Below the pieces are notes generated by a model. It made no database searches. It saw only the letters and a program-made list of their open reading frames with translations, and was not told the DNA's origin. Source: Nitrospira sp. Ga0074138 (lineage in GTDB: Bacteria > Nitrospirota > Nitrospiria > Nitrospirales > Nitrospiraceae). Taken from it: DNA of 64,000 bases. The stretch's first letter is position 1; each line of letters starts with the position of its first letter. Positions 33,286 to 42,357 of the stretch are shown here, piece by piece. A program made the position numbers and the translations under genes. The DNA lies in the NCBI GenBank assembly GCA_001464735.1, contig LNDU01000034.1, forward strand, positions 1 through 64,000. The letters run 5' to 3'.

Positions 33286-34344
33286 CTAGGCTGCTCCGGT
33301 CATCGGTGAATTGAAGAGATTGGGGTTCATACTACGGGACTGTGCTTCGGCCTTATGAACGATTCCCCGCGTCGCGAGCTCGACCAACGCCATGTCCATC
33401 GTTTGCATGCCGTCTTTTTGGCTTGCCTGCATGATCCCAGGGATTTGGTGCAGCTTGGCCTCACGGATAAGATTGCGTACGGCCGTTGTCGCTATCATGA
33501 TTTCAAGTGCGGCAACGCGTCCGCCGGTTTTCTTCTTCAGCAGCGTTTGGGTAAGCACGGCTTCCAACGCCTCCGATAGCTGTGTCCTGATTTGCGCCTG
33601 CTGCGCCGGCGGGAAGGCGTCGATGATGCGGTCGATTGTTTTGGGCGCACTCGAGGTGTGGAGGGTGCCGAAGACCAAGTGTCCGGTTTCTGCGGCGGTC
33701 AAGGCTAACTGAATCGTCTCCAAGTCTCGCATTTCGCCCACCAGAACGATGTCCGGATCTTCGCGAAGCGCCGACTTCAGAGCATTGGCGAACGAGAGCG
33801 TATGTACGCCGAGTTCGCGTTGATTAACCAGGCATTTCTTGGATTTATGGACAAACTCGATGGGATCCTCGATGGTGATGATGTGACCTTCGAACGTGTT
33901 GTTCAAATAGTCCACCATCGCCGCGAGTGTGGTGGATTTTCCGGAGCCTGTCGGTCCGGTTACCAGGATTAATCCCTTTTCCTTGTCGCACAGTTGCCGA
34001 AGAATCGGCGGCATGCCGAGTTTTTCCAACGGAACAATGGTGGTCGGAATATTCCGAAAGACGGCGCCCAACCCCCGCTGTTGCACAAACACGTTGACAC
34101 GAAAACGGGCGATGTCTCCAAGCTCGAAGGAAAAGTCACATTCTCGCTTTTCCTCAAACGTCTTTCGTTGAGAGTCGCTCATCATGTCGTAGATAAGGGC
34201 GTGTGTTTCGTCGGGAGTCAGGGGAGGGTGGTCAAGTTTTTTGAGATCGCCATGAATGCGAATCATCGGAGGTTCGCCGGCACTGATGTGACAGTCGGAG
34301 GCACCCTCCTTGACCGAGAACGTAAGCAGCTTCGAAATATCCAT
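33286..34344 (-). CDS. pilT: Type IV pilus retraction ATPase PilT
   Basis: PilT depolymerises type IV pili, giving twitching and DNA uptake. The 352-residue protein has RFRVNVFVQQRG, Walker A GPTGSGKST (130-138), TIEDPIEFVH, LVGEMRDLETIQLALTAAETGHLVFGTLHTSSA, and the PilT-specific AIRNLIRE-type motif seen here as AVRNLIREAK. Length is typical. It starts 118 bp after bioF on the same strand. Together with pilA and the pilGHI-like genes at 46-49 kb this shows a retractile pilus system; pilB, pilC, pilM-Q and pilD must lie elsewhere. Confidence 0.95.
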   Translation of the reverse strand: MDISKLLTFSVKEGASDCHISAGEPPMIRIHGDLKKLDHPPLTPDETHALIYDMMSDSQRKTFEEKRECDFSFELGDIARFRVNVFVQQRGLGAVFRNIPTTIVPLEKLGMPPILRQLCDKEKGLILVTGPTGSGKSTTLAAMVDYLNNTFEGHIITIEDPIEFVHKSKKCLVNQRELGVHTLSFANALKSALREDPDIVLVGEMRDLETIQLALTAAETGHLVFGTLHTSSAPKTIDRIIDAFPPAQQAQIRTQLSEALEAVLTQTLLKKKTGGRVAALEIMIATTAVRNLIREAKLHQIPGIMQASQKDGMQTMDMALVELATRGIVHKAEAQSRSMNPNLFNSPMTGAA

Positions 34345-34461
34345 CGCCCGTGATCCTCGTGTGATGGGTTGCTTGTGTGGTGGAAATCTCCTGTGATCAT
34401 GCCATAGGAAAACATGAAAGCAAGAAAATAGCCGGAAGATGCGGGCTGATGAGGAGACGGG

Positions 34462-35622
34462 CTAGAGGAGGCCGGTCTCACGACCGGCGAGGTCAAGTGC
34501 ATGAAGTGCTTCGTCGATCTGCTCTGTCGTGTGTTCCGACGTCACCGTGAAACGTATGCGACTGGTTCCATCCGGAACAGTCGGCGGTCTGATTGCGGAA
34601 GCGTAGATCCCATGAGTGAGTAGCCGTTCGGCGAATGCTGATGCAGTGGCGGCATTGCCCACCAGGATCGGTAGGATTGGACTGACGGTCGGAGTCATTC
34701 GAAAACCGAGCGTCTGCATTCCATTAAACAGCCGTTGTCGATTTGACCAGAGCCGCGTCCGACGTTCGGGCTCACGCTGAATGACCGCGACCGCAGCCGA
34801 AGCTGCCGCTGCGATGGAGGGTGGAAGTGCTGTTGTGAAAATGAACGGACGGGTCACGTTGATCAAATACTGAATCAGGTCGTTGGGTCCAACAATGTAG
34901 GCTCCATGGCTTCCTAGTGCTTTACTGAGAGTCCCCATGTGAAAGGGGATCCGCTGTTCTAGCCCGAATTGCTCGATTGTTCCCCGACCGGTCGGCCCCA
35001 TGATGCCGGTCCCATGGGCGTCATCGACGTACAAGGTCGCTTCATATCGCTCGGCCAGCGAGGCCAAATCTGACAAGGGAGCGAGATCACCATCCATGCT
35101 GAAGAGTCCTTCCGTGATGATGAGCGTGGGACGACTCGCGCTCCGTCGCCGAAGCAATAACTCCAGATGTGCACAGTCTCGATGGCGGAATACTCGAAGA
35201 TCGGCACGGCTCAATCGACATCCATCAATGAGACTCGCATGACACAGTCGATCCGCCAGGATCAGGCCTCCTTGTCCGATGAGGTTTGGAATGATGCCGA
35301 TATTGGCTAGATATCCGGCTCCAAACAGCAGCGCGGCTTCCGTCCCCTTAAACGTCGCGAGGGAGGTTTCGAGATGCGTATGGGGAGGAAGGGTTCCACT
35401 GACCAAGCGAGAAGCTCCGGATCCCGTTCCATACTGTTCAGTTGCATGGATGGCGGCGCGGATGACTTCCGGATGGGTTGCCAGTCCCAGGTAATCGTTG
35501 GAGGACAGCAAGATGACCTCGCGCCCTGCATGGTGGATCGTCGGTCCTGTGCCTGATTCTAATGGAGACAGTCGGCGCATGAGCGATCGGTCGGCGAGTT
35601 GTTTGAGTCTGCGTCGAAACAT
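34462..35622 (-). CDS. bioF: 8-amino-7-oxononanoate synthase-type alpha-oxoamine synthase
   Basis: This 386-residue PLP enzyme condenses an acyl-thioester (pimeloyl-ACP/CoA) with alanine in biotin synthesis. Motifs: SNDYLGLATHPEV, GTGSGASRLVSGT, LYVDDAHGTGIMG, and PLP lysine Lys234 in GTLSKALGSHGAYI. The family also includes 2-amino-3-ketobutyrate CoA ligase and serine palmitoyltransferase. The GxGxG acyl-binding residues and length favour BioF, but no other bio gene is adjacent, so the substrate is inferred. The start at 35622 faces the strong divergent promoter at 35692. Confidence 0.88.
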   Translation of the reverse strand: MFRRRLKQLADRSLMRRLSPLESGTGPTIHHAGREVILLSSNDYLGLATHPEVIRAAIHATEQYGTGSGASRLVSGTLPPHTHLETSLATFKGTEAALLFGAGYLANIGIIPNLIGQGGLILADRLCHASLIDGCRLSRADLRVFRHRDCAHLELLLRRRSASRPTLIITEGLFSMDGDLAPLSDLASLAERYEATLYVDDAHGTGIMGPTGRGTIEQFGLEQRIPFHMGTLSKALGSHGAYIVGPNDLIQYLINVTRPFIFTTALPPSIAAAASAAVAVIQREPERRTRLWSNRQRLFNGMQTLGFRMTPTVSPILPILVGNAATASAFAERLLTHGIYASAIRPPTVPDGTSRIRFTVTSEHTTEQIDEALHALDLAGRETGLL

Positions 35623-35691
35623 GCTGGTTCAAAACTCTTATCAGATCTTCGGTTGTGTCGTAACCTTGCGAAGGAGTCCGTTCCGATTGCA

Positions 35692-35721
35692 TTGACAACG
35701 GGAATTCATCCTTAGTATAAA
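35692..35721 (+). promoter_or_regulatory. Near-consensus sigma70 promoter
   Basis: TTGACA (35692-35697, 6/6) and TATAAA (35716-35721, 5/6) with an 18-bp spacer lie in the divergent gap between bioF and the TPR gene starting at 35775. A leader of about 45 nt is implied. No operator-like symmetry was seen. Confidence 0.7.
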
Positions 35722-35774
35722 GCAACGGTTCTGGGGCAGAAAGCTGGTTCTCAATCATTACGTGATGATTTCTG

Positions 35775-36545
35775 ATGACATATCGAATTAAAGTTCCACC
35801 TCGGACGTTGCCAGTGGATGAAGCTCACCTCGTGAGCGGGCTTGAGCACTGGATGCTTGGACTGGCGACCTACCGCTGGTCGATTGTGGTTGGGTTTGTA
35901 CTCCTCCTTCTGATGGGGGGAGGAGTCTGGGGCGTCTTGTGGTTTGACGCACAAAATGCCGGGAAGGCGCAGGATCTTGAACGAGAAGCGACCGTCCATC
36001 TATTTGCCCGTGCGGCCAGTGATCCGCAGAAAGCGGCGGCCAATTTAAAAGAAGCGATTGCCCTATATCAGCGGGTGGTCAATGAGTATCCTCGCACTCC
36101 GACGGCCCCGCTCGCGCAATTCAGCCTTGGCAATGCCTATCTTCAGTCGAACGATCTCGCGGCAGCGATTGAGGCGTATAACCGGTTTATTTCTACGTAT
36201 GGGACTCATGTGTCGCTGCTCGGTCTCGTGTATCAAAAACTAGGTTATGCATACCAGCTCAAGGGAGACCCTGAGCAAGCGGTCAAAGCCTACTTGGCGA
36301 TCCTCGAGATTCCGGGCGCAATGAATCGGGATCATGCGCTCTTTGAGGCTGCCAGATTGGAAGAGAATCGTTCGAAGCCCGATGAAGCTTTGAAGCATTA
36401 TCAAGAGCTGATGAAGACCTATCCAAACTCTCCGCTGACGAGCGAAGCCGCTATGCGTGTGAAGGTGATGGAGGCGAAGAAAAATCCTGAGCCGGCACCG
36501 GCCGCTCCCGCTCTTTCAGCACCCCCCAAGCCCTCCCAACCGTAG
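35775..36545 (+). CDS. Membrane-anchored TPR protein (YfgM/CcmH-like layout)
   Basis: The 256-residue protein has a short cytoplasmic N-terminus, one membrane segment at about 37-58 (WSIVVGFVLLLLMGGGVWGVLWF) and four to five TPR-like helical repeats from residue 75 to 225. The unit IALYQRVVNEYPRTPTAPLAQFSLGNAYLQSNDLAAAIEAYNRFI is clear. A Pro/Ala-rich tail closes it. This layout matches YfgM-like proteins, periplasmic chaperone partners of SecYEG in Escherichia coli. That assignment is tentative. It is convergent with mltD. Confidence 0.82.
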   Translation: MTYRIKVPPRTLPVDEAHLVSGLEHWMLGLATYRWSIVVGFVLLLLMGGGVWGVLWFDAQNAGKAQDLEREATVHLFARAASDPQKAAANLKEAIALYQRVVNEYPRTPTAPLAQFSLGNAYLQSNDLAAAIEAYNRFISTYGTHVSLLGLVYQKLGYAYQLKGDPEQAVKAYLAILEIPGAMNRDHALFEAARLEENRSKPDEALKHYQELMKTYPNSPLTSEAAMRVKVMEAKKNPEPAPAAPALSAPPKPSQP

Positions 36546-36606
36546 GCAACTTACCCTCTCGGTTGACGCGCAGTGGGTGCAGCAATCTTCCCGGGAACGC
36601 CAGCTC

Positions 36607-37899
36607 CTACCGACCGATGTTCAACAGTTCACCGGTTTTAAGAACAGGACCCGAAAGGTTATTGCGGGACTTGAGGGTCTTAATGGGAATCCTAAATCTT
36701 CTAGAGATCTTTTCAAGCGTATCGCCCCCTCGGACTCGATACAAGTGAGCAGAACCGGCCTTGGCCTGTCGAACCTGTCGATCCTGAATTGCTGGCAGGG
36801 GAGGAAACTTGTATGTGGGAACTCGTTCGATGAATTCCAATACTTTTGCACTCATTCCAACAGGAATTTTGAGATGGTAGGCCGTATCGCCTGGAGGTGT
36901 CGCATCTCGCCGAAGTTCTGGATTCAATAACCGAAGCTCGTTGTAGGGGATGCCGGTGATGTTTGAAATGGCCCGGAAATGCAAGGGGCGGGTGACGATG
37001 ACCTCTTCGAATTCATGCAAAGGCGCGGGATCTTGCTTGAACCCGTATTGGTCGGGGTTCTTCGCAATGATCGTCGCAGCCATAATTCGGGGGACGTATT
37101 GCTTTGTCTCCAGCCGAATGAGCTTCGTTCGTGAGATCTCCGAGAAGGATTCGGCCTGCGCCTTATGAAGAGCCCGTAGCACCTTCCCTTCGCCCGCATT
37201 GTAGGCCGCCATGGCCAAAGGCCACGCGCCGAATATATCGTAGAGGTCTCGAAGGTACCGCGCCGCGGCCACGGTGGATTTGATAGGGTCGCGTCGTTCG
37301 TCAACGTAGTGATCGATCCGCAACCCATAGAGTAATCCGGTCCCTTTCATGAACTGCCATGGGCCCGTGGCTTTTGCCCGTGAATAGGCGTACGGGTTGA
37401 ATCCGCTCTCAACAAGGGAGAGATTCACGAGGTCGCTCGGAAGATTGAACTCGGCAAAAATGTTTTCGACCAACGGGCGATAACGGCTGAAGCGCAAGAG
37501 CCATTGTTCAAACCGATTTCGAATTGAGGTATTGAAAAAATAAATATGGCTTTGCACGGACTGATCAATGACGACAGGAATGTTGTAGACGGTGCCCTGA
37601 TTGTCCGTATTCGTGGTGCCTCGGCCGGTTGCGTCTCCGAGCTGTTCGGGCTTGTCCTCGGTGGAAGATAAATCAGGGGGCGAGAGTGTCAGTTCAGGCT
37701 CCAACGGGACGAGGTTCGGATCGACATCGTCGTCCTCCTGCAAGGGGCCCATATCGGGAGTTGAGACAATGCTTGAAGGAAGATCAGGGGGAATGTCGTC
37801 TGCCCAACTTCCACATGGGTGCATCAACGCACTTGTGCCGATGATCCAACATGCAGCGAGCATCGTTCTGGTGACTGATTGTGGGGATCGCTTAGACAT
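36607..37899 (-). CDS. mltD: MltD-type lytic transglycosylase with LysM domain
   Basis: This 430-residue exported enzyme cleaves peptidoglycan to 1,6-anhydro products. An N-terminal signal and an acidic/Pro-rich linker lead to a family-1 SLT domain (about 115-270). It has the catalytic Glu in LSLVESGFNPYAYSRAKATGPWQFM, then GLRIDHYVDERRDP and AMAAYNAGEGKV, which are MltD signatures. Near the C-terminus a LysM repeat (YRVRGGDTLEKISRRFRIPIKTLKSRN) binds glycan. An in-frame ATG at 37911 is an alternative start. It could open the wall for pilus or secretion machinery, or serve turnover. Confidence 0.92.
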   Translation of the reverse strand: MSKRSPQSVTRTMLAACWIIGTSALMHPCGSWADDIPPDLPSSIVSTPDMGPLQEDDDVDPNLVPLEPELTLSPPDLSSTEDKPEQLGDATGRGTTNTDNQGTVYNIPVVIDQSVQSHIYFFNTSIRNRFEQWLLRFSRYRPLVENIFAEFNLPSDLVNLSLVESGFNPYAYSRAKATGPWQFMKGTGLLYGLRIDHYVDERRDPIKSTVAAARYLRDLYDIFGAWPLAMAAYNAGEGKVLRALHKAQAESFSEISRTKLIRLETKQYVPRIMAATIIAKNPDQYGFKQDPAPLHEFEEVIVTRPLHFRAISNITGIPYNELRLLNPELRRDATPPGDTAYHLKIPVGMSAKVLEFIERVPTYKFPPLPAIQDRQVRQAKAGSAHLYRVRGGDTLEKISRRFRIPIKTLKSRNNLSGPVLKTGELLNIGR

Positions 37900-38095
37900 T
37901 ATGAACAGCATCTGTGTGAAGTGAGCCTATCGATCCATCGCAGACTTGTCAAGAAAGGAGGAGGTCAGGCCTGGTCTTCTCATGTCATGTCGGGAAGTCG
38001 AAAGGCGATGACGCGTGAGCGACTGAAAGATGTTCCATTGCGTCCCCGTGAGAGGAAAATTCCTGATGTGGGCGTCGTTTGCGTGGGTCGATTTC

Positions 38096-38125
38096 TTGAC
38101 AGCCTCCCGGCGCAAATGATAGCGT
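38096..38125 (+). promoter_or_regulatory. Candidate promoter of the aminotransferase-serA pair
   Basis: A perfect TTGACA (38096-38101) is followed after 18 bp by TAGCGT (38120-38125), which keeps the key T1, A2 and T6 of the -10 box. The gene starts at 38182 behind a strong AAGGAGG. The -10 is mediocre. Confidence 0.45.
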
Positions 38126-38181
38126 ACGGCCTCTCCTAGTGGTACCCCACCAGAATTGCAATTGTGAAGGAGGATCGATCG

Positions 38182-39324
38182 ATGTTGAAGCGGTATCTCT
38201 TGGCTCCCGGCCCAACGCCCGTTCCCCCGGAAGTGTTGTTGGCGATGGCTCGTCCGATGATCCATCATCGCGCGCCCGAGTTTGATCCGATCTTCGCGGA
38301 GGTTCGCGAAGGACTGAAGTGGCTGTTTCAAACGCGGAACGATGTGCTGATGTTGGCGGCCTCCGGTACGGGCGGTATGGAAGGGGCCGTATCGAACTTT
38401 TTGTCTCCCGGCGACAAGGCGCTGTATGTTAACGGAGGCAAGTTTGGGGAACGCTGGGGCAAACTCTGTAAGACCTTTGGAGTCCAAGCGACCGAGCTCA
38501 AAGTCGAGTGGGGACAGGCCGTCAATCCACAACAGGTGGCCGATGCTTTGAAGAAAGACCCGTCAATCAAAGCGGTATATGTGCAGGCCAGCGAGACGTC
38601 GACAGGGGTCTCCCATGATGTCAAGGCGCTGGGTGAACTCATAAAAGGCTATGACAATACTATTTTGGTGGTCGATGCCATTACGGCGCTGGGCGTGTTT
38701 GAGATCAAGACTGATGCCTGGGGCTTGGATGTCGTGATCACAGGCTCTCAGAAGGCTCTGATGCTCCCTCCCGGTATGGCGTTTGTCAGTGTCAGTGACA
38801 AGGCCTGGGCTCTGGCTGACAAGGCCAAGAATGCCGCCTTCTACTTTAATTTCAAAAAAGAGCGTGAAACTCAAACCAAGAACCAGACTGCCTGGACCCC
38901 AACGGTCTCTCTCATCGTTGGACTTCAAGAGGTGTTCCGAATAATGAAGGCGGAGGGGCTGGAAAACATGTTTGCACGGCAGGGACGGCTGGCTCTGGCG
39001 ATGCGAGAAGGGGTGAAGGCTGCCGGAATGGCGCTGTTTGCGAAAGAATCGCCGAGCGATGCCTTGACGGCTGTCTGTGCCCCTGATGGAATTGATGGAC
39101 AGGCTATCTATAAGAATCTCCGTGTACAATACGGCATGACGGCGGCCGGTGGCCAGGATCACCTCAAGGGGAAGATCTTTCGACTGTCTCACATGGGGTA
39201 TGCGGATTCGTTTGACGTGATCGCCGCATTGGCCGCCACCGAGATGGTCCTGAAAGGACTCGGTCATTCTGTGAAGCTGGGAAGCGGTGTCGGAAAAGCG
39301 CAAGAAATCTTAATGGCAAAGTAA
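38182..39324 (+). CDS. Class-V aminotransferase (serine/alanine-glyoxylate type)
   Basis: This 380-residue PLP enzyme has APGPTPVPPEVLLAM at the start, LMLAASGTGGMEGAV, VDAITALGVFEI, and PLP lysine Lys191 in VITGSQKALMLPPG. It belongs to the alanine-glyoxylate/serine-pyruvate/phosphoserine aminotransferase group. Start 38182 is set by AAGGAGGA at 38167-38174; a GTG at 38164 lies before that site. serA follows after 17 bp, so the likely job is transamination of 3-phosphohydroxypyruvate to phosphoserine, replacing canonical SerC. Glyoxylate use cannot be excluded. Confidence 0.9.
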   Translation: MLKRYLLAPGPTPVPPEVLLAMARPMIHHRAPEFDPIFAEVREGLKWLFQTRNDVLMLAASGTGGMEGAVSNFLSPGDKALYVNGGKFGERWGKLCKTFGVQATELKVEWGQAVNPQQVADALKKDPSIKAVYVQASETSTGVSHDVKALGELIKGYDNTILVVDAITALGVFEIKTDAWGLDVVITGSQKALMLPPGMAFVSVSDKAWALADKAKNAAFYFNFKKERETQTKNQTAWTPTVSLIVGLQEVFRIMKAEGLENMFARQGRLALAMREGVKAAGMALFAKESPSDALTAVCAPDGIDGQAIYKNLRVQYGMTAAGGQDHLKGKIFRLSHMGYADSFDVIAALAATEMVLKGLGHSVKLGSGVGKAQEILMAK

Positions 39325-39341
39325 TTACGGCGAGGGTGCAC

Positions 39342-40940
39342 ATGGCCGCAGCGAGAATGAAGATTCTGATCAGTGACAGCCTGTCGAAACAGGGCGTTGA
39401 GGCGCTTGAGAAAGCTGGATTCACCGTGGTGGTGAAATCCAAAATGCCGAAGGATGAGCTGTTTAAAGAGATTAAGGATGCCGATGGGCTCATCGTGCGA
39501 TCCGGCACCAGGGTGACGGCGGAACTGATCGCGGCAGCAGAGAAACTCAAGGTCGTCGGAAGGGCCGGGTCCGGCCTGGATAATGTCGACACGCCTGCCG
39601 CGACCCGTCGCGGTATCGTCGTCATGAATACGCCTGGGGGCAACACCGTGACCACGGCTGAACATACGATGTCGATGATCTGTGCGATGAGTCGGCGCAT
39701 TCCTCAAGCCACTGCGTCGGTGAAGGCCGGTAAATGGGAAAAGGACAAATTCATGGGTGTCGAGCTCTACAACAAAGTGCTCGGCATCATCGGCGCCGGA
39801 CAGATCGGTAGTCACCTGACCAAGATGGCCCAGGGGATCGGCATGAGCGTCGTCGCGTTTGACCCGTACCTGGCCCCCGAACGGGCTGAGCGTATGGGCG
39901 TGACCATGCTGGAACTTGAAGACCTCTTCCAACGAGCAGACGTGATTTCGGTTCATACGCCGCTGACGCCGGAAACACGGGGGATTATCAACGCGCAGGC
40001 CATCGCCAAGATGAAACCCGGCGTGCTCATCGCAAATTGCGCCCGAGGCGGCATCATCAACGAACAGGATTTATGCGAAGCCTTGAAAACCAAGCGCGTC
40101 GCCGCCGCCGCCTTCGACGTGTTTGAAGAGGAGCCGGTCAAGCCTGACAATCCGCTCCTCGCCTTGGATAACTTCATCTGCACCCCGCATATCGGAGCCC
40201 AGACGATCGAGGCTCAGGAAAACGTTGCGATCGGAATTGCGGAGCAGATTGTCGACTACTTTACTAAGGGAGTGGCGAAGGGGGCCGTCAATATTCCGTC
40301 GGTCGCTCCAGAATTGTTGCCTCGGTTGCAACCATTCCTGACCCTGGCCGAAAAGCTTGGCGCGCTTCAAGCTCAACTCGTTCAAGGAGGAATCGAACGA
40401 GTCACGGTAGAATACAGCGGGGAGGTCGTCACGCTCTCCATCGCACCTTTGACCATCGCCGTCCTAAAGGGCCTGCTCACTCCTATCCTGGAACACCCAG
40501 TGAACTACGTGAATGCCCCGATTGTGGCGAAAGAGCGGGGTATTGAAGTCAAAGAGATTAAGAGCACGGATGCTGGGGATTTCACGAGCTTGATCCGGGT
40601 TCGGGTTGAGGCCGGCAAGGTTTCGCATCAAGTCGCGGGGACGCTGTATCATAAGAAAGATGCCCGTGTGACGGAGATCGAACAATTTAAGGTTGAAGTG
40701 GTGCCTGAAGGGCATATGCTGTTGATTCATAACGTTGACCGTCCAGGGGTTATCGGTATGGTTGGAAAGGTCCTAGGGGATCAGGGCATCAATATCTTAC
40801 GGATGCAGTGTGCCTTGGAGAAGCGAGGAGGGGATGCGTTGCTGATCATCGGTTCCGATACGGAATTTCCATCTGCGGTCCTGGATCAGATCCGTTCCAG
40901 CTCAAATATTCTGTCCGTCAAGGTCGCTAACCTTTTATAA
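39342..40940 (+). CDS. serA: D-3-phosphoglycerate dehydrogenase
   Basis: SerA oxidises 3-phosphoglycerate to 3-phosphohydroxypyruvate, the first step of serine synthesis. The 532-residue long-form enzyme has the substrate domain (VVGRAGSGLDNVD), NAD motif GIIGAGQIG (148-156), catalytic Arg in NCARGGIINE, Glu and the CTPHIGAQT histidine. The ASB intervening domain (about 320-450) and a C-terminal ACT domain (LLIHNVDRPGVIGMVGKVLGDQGINI) follow, implying serine feedback control. ATG 39342 has GAGGG nearby; GTG 39336 and ATG 39357 are alternatives. Confidence 0.96.
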   Translation: MAAARMKILISDSLSKQGVEALEKAGFTVVVKSKMPKDELFKEIKDADGLIVRSGTRVTAELIAAAEKLKVVGRAGSGLDNVDTPAATRRGIVVMNTPGGNTVTTAEHTMSMICAMSRRIPQATASVKAGKWEKDKFMGVELYNKVLGIIGAGQIGSHLTKMAQGIGMSVVAFDPYLAPERAERMGVTMLELEDLFQRADVISVHTPLTPETRGIINAQAIAKMKPGVLIANCARGGIINEQDLCEALKTKRVAAAAFDVFEEEPVKPDNPLLALDNFICTPHIGAQTIEAQENVAIGIAEQIVDYFTKGVAKGAVNIPSVAPELLPRLQPFLTLAEKLGALQAQLVQGGIERVTVEYSGEVVTLSIAPLTIAVLKGLLTPILEHPVNYVNAPIVAKERGIEVKEIKSTDAGDFTSLIRVRVEAGKVSHQVAGTLYHKKDARVTEIEQFKVEVVPEGHMLLIHNVDRPGVIGMVGKVLGDQGINILRMQCALEKRGGDALLIIGSDTEFPSAVLDQIRSSSNILSVKVANLL

Positions 40941-40962
40941 CGGTTCTCGCGACCAGGTACTT

Positions 40963-42357
40963 ATGGACTCTGCTCCTCCGGTGCGTAGGACTTCTTCGGG
41001 GCAGCCCCCTTCTTTGCGTGAGCACTCATTGGTTCCGGTCGGGATGGCCACCATCCTCCCGGAGGCTGCCCGCCAGGTTCGGCACCTGGAAGCTGAATTG
41101 CTGGCGTCCTGTCATCGTTTTGGGTACGACGAGATTATCCTTCCGACGTTCGAGTACCTCGATGTGTTGGCACCGGGCCTCGAGCCGACGTTATTAGAGA
41201 ACTCCTATAAGATCGTCGATCGGACGACCGGCCGTATTCTGTTGTTGCGGCCCGACGTCACGGCGCAGATTGCCCGTTCGGTGGCGATGGGCATGGTGGG
41301 CACGCACTTTCCGTTGCGCCTGTCGTACCGGGCGACCGTCTTTCGGTATGAACCGGAACATGCCGGCCGAGATCGGGAAATTTTTCAGGTAGGTGCCGAG
41401 TTGATCGGGGCTGATGATGCGTCGGCCGATAGTGAAATCATCATCCTGTTGATCGAGTGTCTACGGCAGGTGGGATTGCACTCATTTAAAATTTCACTGG
41501 GACATGTCGGGTTTTTCAAGGGGCTCCTCATCCGTGCAGGACTATCGCCGGAAGGGCAGAAGCGGGCCGAACACGCAGCGGCAAGAAAAGATTTGCCGAG
41601 GCTGGGGGAGATCCTATCGCAGGAGCGGGTGACGAAAGGGTCAGCTCACAGAATTTTGGACGCGCTGGAGCTGTGTGGACAAGCTGAAGTCCTCTCGAAA
41701 GGACGCACATTAGCCAAGGGTGAACGGCCACTGGTTCAAGCATTGGATCGACTGGACAACGTGTACCAGTTGCTCTGCGCAACAGGGTTTCAAGAGACCG
41801 TCCTGCTGGATCTTGGAGAATTCAGAGGGTTCGACTATTATGACGGGATCGTCTTTGATGTGTTTACCGAGGGTATTGGGGTGGAGTTAGGCGGTGGCGG
41901 GCGCTATGACCAGCTCATCGGACGATTCGGTCGGAACCTTCCGTCGACCGGATTCGCCCTCACTGTGGACCGGCTCTTTCGAGGGCTGAGCCTTCCCGAC
42001 AGGACGAAGTCTGTGGGGCCAAATGTCTTGGTCGTCGCGCATCGAGGGTTATCGACACAATTAGTCTCGGTCGCACAACAACTTCGCCAGGCGGGGATAC
42101 GAACGGTTCAACAAGCGGTGGATCCAGCGGGACGGGATTTGGTTGGTGTGGCGGTCAAGGCTGGTCTTGAAGCAAACATTGGCACCATTATAGTCGTCGG
42201 CATGGACCGTTCCAAACCTGAGCAGGTCGTGGTGCTCCATCCGAGGGACGGGCGAGGAATCGCAGGATCGCCCGGTCGCGCTCACCTTCGCAAGAGAACG
42301 GTCTCGATCGCAGGTCTCATCGCAAGCCTGCGTTCCGACCTTGAAGGGGCAGTATGA
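40963..42357 (+). CDS. hisZ: HisZ-like ATP phosphoribosyltransferase regulatory subunit
   Basis: The 464-residue protein is a class II aaRS-like (HisRS) paralog. It has motif 2 YRATVFRYEPEHAGRDREIFQVGAELIG and GFDYYDGIVFDVF, but lacks the full histidine-binding signature of true HisRS. HisZ activates the short HisG that starts histidine synthesis. It carries a C-terminal region of about 125 residues with an anticodon-domain-like fold (NVLVVAHRGLSTQLVSVAQQLRQAGIRTVQ), present in longer HisZ forms. A short HisG should exist elsewhere. Its stop overlaps the dnaB start as ATGA. Confidence 0.87.
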   Translation: MDSAPPVRRTSSGQPPSLREHSLVPVGMATILPEAARQVRHLEAELLASCHRFGYDEIILPTFEYLDVLAPGLEPTLLENSYKIVDRTTGRILLLRPDVTAQIARSVAMGMVGTHFPLRLSYRATVFRYEPEHAGRDREIFQVGAELIGADDASADSEIIILLIECLRQVGLHSFKISLGHVGFFKGLLIRAGLSPEGQKRAEHAAARKDLPRLGEILSQERVTKGSAHRILDALELCGQAEVLSKGRTLAKGERPLVQALDRLDNVYQLLCATGFQETVLLDLGEFRGFDYYDGIVFDVFTEGIGVELGGGGRYDQLIGRFGRNLPSTGFALTVDRLFRGLSLPDRTKSVGPNVLVVAHRGLSTQLVSVAQQLRQAGIRTVQQAVDPAGRDLVGVAVKAGLEANIGTIIVVGMDRSKPEQVVVLHPRDGRGIAGSPGRAHLRKRTVSIAGLIASLRSDLEGAV

